Source: Meandrina meandrites
Lineage: Eukaryota > Cnidaria > Anthozoa > Scleractinia > Meandrinidae
Direction of reading: 5' to 3'
Assembly (NCBI GenBank): GCA_963693305.1
Contig: OY855905.1
Coordinates: forward strand, 5,288,701 to 5,352,700
Length of the DNA stretch: 64,000 nucleotides
The notes under the pieces are model-generated. The model was not told the DNA's origin, did not search any database, and worked only from the letters and a program-made list of their open reading frames with translations. The position numbers were made by a program, and so were the translations under genes. Shown piece after piece: positions 54,601 to 63,600 of this stretch. Positions within the stretch are counted from its first letter, which is position 1. Each line of letters begins with the position of its first letter.

Positions 54601-57600
54601 CATGCACAAATTTCAGCAAGCTCATTGGCTGAGAGCATGTCAATTAATCCCAAACAGTGCAGAAAGTTGAAATTGGGTGCAAAAAGATGAAATTGAGTGC
54701 AGAAAGTTGAAATTAAGTTGATTGACAGGAAAGCCGCGAAAGCGCGCCAAACAAAATGGCGGCTGCTGTCGGAGGGTTTGGAGAGAACAAAAACATCAAT
54801 TAATGCAAAGTTAGACCCATTTAACGAAAATTATCAGTGTATAAACTAATATACTAGCAGCTGGACGTTTGTGCAGCACAAAAGAGGCTCTACGAAACTA
54901 TTGAAGGCTACCAATCGAGGATTTTCTTTCGCGACAGCTTGTAAAGAAGTAAGATTACAAGCCTGAATTGAAGTCGCACATTTTAGCTCATTCCCATGTA
55001 AATGAATGAGGATAAAAGTACCTGATAAGGCATGGCATAGAGCTTTAAAATTCTGTAGCAGTATTGGATTTACAAACCTTGGCAACTCCGTAATGTTTTA
55101 ACAACGATTCGGAAAGGTAAGCGACCGAACACATCTTGTTTGTCATCCACTTGCAGAGAAATTTTTGTATGTGTATTATTAACAAGTAATCACATGATTT
55201 TTCTCGTGCAATTTGGGATAAGTCAGCACTCGTAAATTTTTCAAACTCTACAAATTACGGGCTCGTGCGATTTGGTTAGCCTTTGAAAAATTTACTCGTG
55301 CTGATTTATCCCACACTCGAAAGCATATGCTTACCTATACTAATAGTGCAGGTAATAACATGTGACCAAGTAAAATTACGGATTATTAAGATGAACCGAA
55401 TCCTGCAATCTGATTGGTTCCTGGAGCGGGCGAAATTTTCCGATCTTGACCGCGGTCAACAGAACGTGCCGGCAGTTTGGCATTTTGTGAGCCTATGAAA
55501 GTTTTGCTCTCAAAAATTAATGTAATTGCTCATCAACTGTTGTAAATTTGAAAGGAAAAATTAGCAGTGGAATTAAAGGCCTTAAAGCTCACCAAAAGGC
55601 GAGTATTTATTCTCTTTATTGACAAAATCAAGTTGTACAAGTTGAATGGCCGTAGTTAGAAATTGAAATTGAATCAGATGAAACATTCATGCAAAATAAA
55701 TTAAAAATCTGTAAGACAAATTTTCTTTGCAAAATACGAAAATTTTCCCGATTTAAAAATTAAGTCAAAACCTGTTTGACAGATTTTTTAAAAATTTTGG
55801 CTGTGGACGCGATTCACCCCAAAAAATAATTGTGAATTCACCTTAAAAAATTATTGGGAAAGTTAAATTATGAGATGTACGGTAGGTTTTGTGATAATTT
55901 TTAAGCCGAAATCAGGTATTTACGTCCTCCAATGAGAATCGACTTGGGTATGCCTTTTTATTTGATCGCGCGCATCGCCACATGATATGTGCGATGAAAA
56001 AAGCAGCAAATAAGAACTCCTTTTTCGGTTTTTTATCTACCTATTTTTAGTAGTTTTTCGTCCTATGACGTGTCTAAAAGCATTTTGAAACTTTTAACTT
56101 TTGAATGAAGAGCTCGAACTTGTTTTCGTTTCTTTTAGTGCTGCAACCTAAAGTTTTCCGCCCGCGAGCAATATTGACGTCAGGCAGCCGAATCGTGGCG
56201 CGCGCTCTTGCCTCGTAAAACTGTAGTAAGCTACCTTACGTTCAACCACACACGAAAGTGACTCTGAAGTTATTGTTCACCGATTGGGTAAAATAATACA
56301 AAGGATTTTCTTTTGCTCAATCAGGAGCAAGCATTCGCAGAGCTGTTTGGAAATGGTCTCGAGAGACTCGCTTTCCAGGGGCTCTTTCCAATTTTATAGA
56401 AAATTTTCGCCGCTACGATTTCTGGCCTGTTTACTTCGTTTTGCCCCGAGTTATTGCCCCTGGGTCTCCGAGGATGACGACGACTGAGAGCTTAGCTCTC
56501 TAAGGGCGCGTTCGTTTGGGAATATTCTGGAATATATTCCGGCTATTCTGTTCCTGGGAGCAGAATAGCCGGAATGGAAATCCAAGTATTCCGGAATAGG
56601 AAGAGCAGCCAAACGAAAGCTAACTTGCATTATTCCAATTATACTCAATCCGGATTGATCCCAAACGAACGCGCCCTAATATGCTAATCACAAAGCTTTA
56701 GTGGCTCACACAGAGGAAGACCTTCAAGAACCTTCTTATGCCTTCACTCGTGACTACGATGTGCTAAGCTTCTCATCTAATGCTCTGAAGATACAAGTTC
56801 TATTCCAGCCATCACCTGACCACATACTTGAGATAAAATAGCTAGAGATCACAGTTGGATAGCAATGCCTAAATCAAATAATACAACAGACGAACCAACA
56901 GAAGTCTTTTGGAGGGGGCTAATGTCACAAGTATGCAATCCTTCATTACAGGAGCCAACTTTGTTGGGGTGGTATAAAAACGAAAACCCTTTAAAAATAA
57001 TCTGAAACGCAACCCAAGGCAATGCGGTACTAACACCGGCAAGCGACACCAGGCCAGCGACAGACCTGGCTTGAGAAATGCTCTCCATACTGGTATAGCG
57101 CACGATGAGCAACAGAAAGAGGAACACAGTGAGAGACTCTGTTTAGCGAAAAGGAGAGAAAACAAGCTGCCAGCACAGCTACACCTTCTACAGACTTCAG
57201 ATGCCTCGTGTGTCTGCGAATTTTCGTTTCGAGAAACGGATTGCCCTGTCAACAACGAATTCATAAGCTGAGCACTGCCAAGAAGACATTTTACTCGTAA
57301 TCGAGCGATTGCCAACGAGGGCGATACAACGCATGAGTCAGGAATTACCAAAAATGAACAAAACGTCACAGTGAAACAATTAACACATCATTGAAAAGAG
57401 GACAAATTGCTTAACAATTTAAACGGTACACGAAAAAGCTGACGGCAAACATAACATTTTCAGGATTTTTAGGGGATATTTCGTGCCGTTCTCAGCACAT
57501 CAAAAAATGGCGAATTTTAGAGCGAAACAACTCAACTTGATATATGGCGCGGTGTTATAAAAAATATATATCCCATCGAAAGATCAACACAATTTTCTTC

Positions 57601-60600
57601 AAATAAGTGCAATAAATCTTTTGTGCTACTGCGAACTGCGCGAGATGCAAGCAAGTACAAAGCTCGAAAATTGTTATTTCCTGAAAGGTATGAATCTGTT
57701 AAGTTGACAGTTAAAAATCGCACTTAGCTTTGGTTCGCGATCTCTTCTTAAGAAAATATTGCCCAACGAAAGAGAAGAATTTTTCCTTGAAATGCAGCAA
57801 ATGGGAAAATACTTTTGGGCTTCTGAAACAAAAAATGATAGGATTATATGCAGGTGTTATTGAGTTCCAAAAATCCTTACACATGAAATTGCGTGACACA
57901 TCTTCAAAGCGAAAGCCCAGATACTGATACCTTTTCATCAAATAAACTGAAGTCAAATTCCAGAGCGAAGGACACGCGAGCGCTGTATTTGAAAATATTG
58001 CCCAAAACCCGGCCATTAAGAAGCCAAAAAAGTGCAGCGCGTTCAGCGAGTAAGAAACGAGCAATTTTCCTGCCCGTCCAATCCGAATCAAGTAATTTTG
58101 CCACCTGCAGACAAAATATTAATGAAAAATACCCTCTGTCTCAGCCAATTAGCATTTAGTAATTATGCTCACTATTCAATAAATAAATAAATTTAGGTAT
58201 ATTTAATCGGGAACCATACGTGTATTCTTCTAAGTAGGCTTTGTACTTTGTTGGGCGGAATAACATTTTTACTAATACGAACCCGTTGTATCATTTACAA
58301 CAACTGCAAACGTCAGTTTTGCTTGCGTTCGTTTAATTTACAGATTTATGCATTACAACGAGATGTACGAGCTACCCAAAGGCTTTTTCAAGGAGTTAAA
58401 GCAGATAATGAGAGTGTAAGATTTGCCATTGGTAATGATTTAGATCAGCTGACATACCAATAACATATCTAACATAACCAGTGAAGTCGTAAAATGAATT
58501 AAAAAGTAAATATTTCACCAACCTCGTTGGGGGCGGGGAGAGAGAGACCCTGGAAACGAGGTTGATATTTCACATGCGCGTGAATCGCTTTGGTGGCGTC
58601 CGCATTTCTTTTTCACTTAAAGTAGTTGGGTAAAATCATTATTTTTAAATTAAGTTTTGATGAATGTCAACATCAACTTTCTACAAAGTAAGGTATATGA
58701 AAATATACAAAAGGTATCATACTAACACGTTTTCTGGTACAAATTATTAGCTATAACATTGCAAAATTTATATCACGAAACACGTATCTTCAACATAACG
58801 AATATGTTCATGTTTTAATGAATGCACCTGGAGAAAAAGAAGGCACACGTAAAGCTAAACACCTTCCCAGGTCTGCGCTTTTGCTTCCGTGCTTCTCTTT
58901 TGCTCCACCACTTTTCCGCGTTCATCCATTACTCAGGAAAAGAACACTGAAAAATGAAAGATGAAAAATGAAAACTACGAGCTCAACAACGTAACTGGGA
59001 GTATACTGTGTGTGAAGATCTGGTGATGGATAACTATGAAATAGCGCTTGCTGACTGTTTATATTTATCGTAATGCATGCATTTTGTGCATTCCAGGACC
59101 CTGGACACTAATCTGATGTGCTGCCATATGCACAAGGAGGACGCTGACTGTACCTTTCCTTACGACGACAACTTTGCTGATTGTGAGAGCATGTTCAGGA
59201 ATTCAGCTCCTAGGAAGAGTATCTGGGCTATCGGAGCCTTGTCGATTGTTGGTTCTGTGTTTGTTCTTACCTGGCGAACAATCTTCAAGGAAAAGAACGT
59301 GGTGCAGACCATTATGTTAATGCATTTGGCGATGTCTGATGGCTTGATGGGCATATACCTGATCACAGTGGGCGCCAAAGATTTGTTGTGGTCAGGAGAG
59401 TACTATCTGCATGACTTTAAGTGGCGCACTGGTATGCTTTGCCAGATAATTGGAGCTATCTCTTTGTTGTCTAGTGAGGTGTCTTTAATGGTGATGTCTC
59501 TTATCTCTGCTGACCGGCTGAAAAACATCGTCTTTCCCTACCAAGGCAGTGCTCTTACCCGAAAAATGACCCATGTTGTCTGCTTCATTATATGGTGTGT
59601 TGGCTTCATGATTGCATTCATTCCGATGTTTGGCATTGGTTATTTTGATGACCCCTTCAGGCATCACACGTACTACGGACGATCTGTGGTGTGCCTGCCA
59701 CTGCAGCTCTCTTCTGATAAGCCCGCGGGTTGGGAGTACTCTGTGGGTGTCTTTGTTGGCTATAATTTTGGCTTGTCTCTCTTTATCATGGTGGCCTATG
59801 TTATGATATTCTTCAAATCCTATTTGTCAAGCAGGCGTATGGCCCGCCAGGGTACTGAAAGAGAGATCCAAGCGAGGTCCCAAGCAGCCAATAACAAAAG
59901 GGAAGCTGCACTTGCTAGGCGGGTGTTTTTCATTATTCTCACTGATTGTTTGTGCTGGATGCCCGTGATTGTCATCGGACTCAGGTCCACCTTGGAAAAG
60001 TCTTTTACTGCTCCAGGAGACCTTGCAGTGTGGATCGCTGTGTTTGCTCTCCCGATTAACTCGGCCTTGAACCCTATCCTGTATACATTGTCAACACCAC
60101 AGGTATGACACAATTTCTCTTTTCCGTATTAATTACTTATATTTGATTAAATTAGATAGAAAAACTATTAGTATAATTGAAAGCGAAAGCACCATAAGTT
60201 CTATCGCGAAGCCAGGTCAGTAGGTCGGTTTTTTTCTGCGTGATTATTCAACCGTGATTATTTAACCATGTATTTTTCTTTTATGTTTTGGTTTAAGCTA
60301 GATTTAAGTGTGAGTCAACATCACTACACTAAAAGTTAAAAAATAGTACCTAAACTGCACCCAATTGTATGATCGATGACACAGTCTTGATAGGCGAACT
60401 TTATCGTTAAACTTCCTTATATATCTTTCACACAGGTTCGAGGGATCTTAAGAGACAAAATAGCAGTTCTGTGGGGATACTTGAAGAGCATTTTCTTTTG
60501 TTGCCCTCAACACAAGGAAGGTTAAGTGCTATGCTCCTACTGTTGTTCTAATTTCTTACGACCTTAATTTTATAGTGAACTATAAGTTATAACCCATATT

Positions 60601-63600
60601 GAATGTATTAATATGGAATAATTGAGGCTTTGCTTAAGATTTTTTGACATAATACAAGGGATGCTAACCTGCATAGACTACAAGCCGTTCAGAACTTCGC
60701 ATGTGGTATCGTGAGTGGCGCTATAAGAAATTCGAGCGCGTAACGCGCGTATGGTGTGTAAACGTACGACTTGAAATTAAATTCAAACTATTTGGAAATA
60801 CCACTATTCAAGACGGTAACTGGTCAAAGAACGTTCCATTATCGAGCCACCAAAACATGGAACGTGCTTTGATCTGCAGTTACTGCATTGCAATACTATT
60901 GTTGCCTTCAAGAGACATGTTAAGGTTAAACTTTTAAATTAATTTTTTTGTAAATATTCTTTTTTTTTTAACTGTTAATTTTTAATCACTAAGGATTTCT
61001 TTAATTAACAACAGATGTTTATAATGTAGATGTACCTATATACCGTCCGGGGGGGTACTCTCATAAATTTGGGATAGGGGTGTGCCGCGAAGGTTCTTAA
61101 ACCCTGACCCTATTTAAGGATAAAGAAAACGAAAATTGGTACCATTTTTAAGGCTCAAACCAGAAAAATGAAACCCTATTCAAGGAAAGGAAAAGCGTTG
61201 GGTGACGATCCAAATAACGGCTAACCGCACACGGCAAAACACAAATCTTTTTTTTTTTTTAATTTGTTACGTTTAGTTAGGCATTTATTTTAGCTGATAG
61301 AATTTAGGTACCCTATCTAAGGATAACACCGGGAACACAATGTCAAAAGGAGCAAAAATGATACCCTATTTAAGGACCGAGAACCTCAAAAACCATACCC
61401 TATCCCGCGGCACATACCTATATAGCCCATATATGGGGTTACCCCCCCCCGGTATACCGTTCCTGAAAAACCCCTATGGGAGGTTAAGTGAAGTATACAG
61501 TATACAGTACATAAATCAGGCTTGCTAAATGTTGGACTAAATTCATTATATTGCGAATCAACACGTCGCCATGGACAAGTTTCATTCCAATACTGAATAT
61601 GGAGCAGCTTCTGTCTGTCATTTGCAGGAACGATAAATGAAACGAAGTCTACATAAGATAAGTTACCAAAACAGCGTCTTTCATAAAACTAACCGTTAAG
61701 TTCAATTGACCGCAACAGTTATTTTCTTATACTTGTTTGTTGCAGAGGAAAGTGGAGAAGGACAACAGAACCAGCAGGGAATAGAGGATAATGCACAACG
61801 TGACGCAGAAGAAGACGAAGGAGGTCCTTTCTTTATTTATGTTATTTATGTCATTAGCTGCTTCTGTTAGATATAAAAGAGAACTTCTCTTAACGTATGC
61901 TTTTTTATTTTATTTTTATCTTTTATTCATTTGTGTTGTAATTGAATCATTTATTTATTACTTGTTTGTTTGCTTGTTTATTTACTTTAAGCTTAAGTTG
62001 AGTGAAGGATGATATAATTAGTTGCTATTTGTTTGGCTCCTCCAGACCTCCTGAAAAACGCTTGTTTAGTGCGACTAATACATTTCATGAATGCCTTAGC
62101 TAAAACATCTAAATTTTATCTTGGTGGAGAGGAAGTTTCTAGCATAGGGTAGGATTGGGTAGGGTAGGGACGTTTTGTCCGCCTCTGCAGCAAATGGTAC
62201 AAAATATCCCTGGAATGGGGCATGGGATCTGTACAGTACCTGCAAATGATCCCTAAAGATGATCGCAAATGATACCAGAACCGGAAATGATCCCCAAAAT
62301 TGGACTGCAAAATTTGCAAATGATCCCAGGACCGTAAATGAAAGCCTCCCTATATAGGACGGAACTCACGAATTTGGAGAGTGGATTTAAAGTGAACCTA
62401 AAATTACATAATCCACAGCAATTTTAATACAACAGTTATTATAAGTTAGACAGGCAAAAGGTACAGTATTTGAACGATTTGAATCTAAATGTCCCAACTT
62501 CAAAAATGCTTGGAAACTAATACCCAGCGTCTGGGGTTACAATTAAACTGGAAAATAAAAATATTTTTATCTTCCTTGTGTTATTATAGCGCCTCAATAT
62601 GCACCGATTAATTGAAAAGGTAAATTTATTTCAAAATGTGCTCTTTTTCATATAAATATCATCTACGACGCAAAATCAATCCGAAATCAGCAAAATTTGG
62701 CGTGAAAAGCGATTTGGGAAATTTTAGTTAGTGATCTAAAGCAAGAAATAAAGTTTCAACAGTCTGACCAAAACCGTTGACGGGAACAGATCTTTGTGAT
62801 AAATAACCCAACGATAACGAAAAGTCCAAAACTGAGTTTTTATCAATCAATGCATCTTTTGAGAAATAAAAACACACAAGAAAAATGACAACGGGAAAAT
62901 ACTAGAATTTCAACTCAAATGAGTCTTTCTGAAGAAATATTAAGCATGATATATAATAAATATATAAAAGCTGAAAAACGCGGAAAAAACCGAGTTTTTC
63001 AGTTTATGCAAAATTAATCATGCTTAAAATTTCAACACAGCTCAGTAAAATTAGAACACGGAAACCAGAACAACCAAAGTTTCCCACGAAAAAAGAATGT
63101 GGTTTTAAACGCTCGCCACACTACGTCTGCAACGCGCGTGTCACCACACTCTTCTTTTTATAAGAACGTCTAATTTTGGGGCTGACGCTGAAGTTTCTTA
63201 TTTCGTTAATGATTTGAGACTGAAAACGGTCTTAAGACATTCTTTAGCTTCATGTTACAGTATTTCAATCAATGTGGACGTGACCAGGAAACGTATCAAA
63301 GAGCACTGTTCGCCGAATGTGGTAAATCAAGTTGCTCTCGACAGACTTGCGCGGCCTGTATTGAGTTAATTATACGGTCAGGTCACATGTTTTATTTATA
63401 CTGCTCATTAAAACAAGAAATTAACAAATTACAATTGTGTCATATCTCCGCATCTAGAAATCTTTTGCGTTTCCCCGTGGAAGCCAGTGTGTGCAAAGGA
63501 AGCAACTAGTCCAAGTAGTGTGCAAGGAAAAATTTTGATGGTTTGTAATTACACAGCAGAGGCATCTTTGAAGACTTCCGTTCCTTTTTTATCACTTGCA

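Noticed and set aside
54748..54800. ATGGCGGCTGCTGTCGG as a gene start
   Set aside because: Only 14 codons before a stop, with no donor, inside repeat-like sequence.
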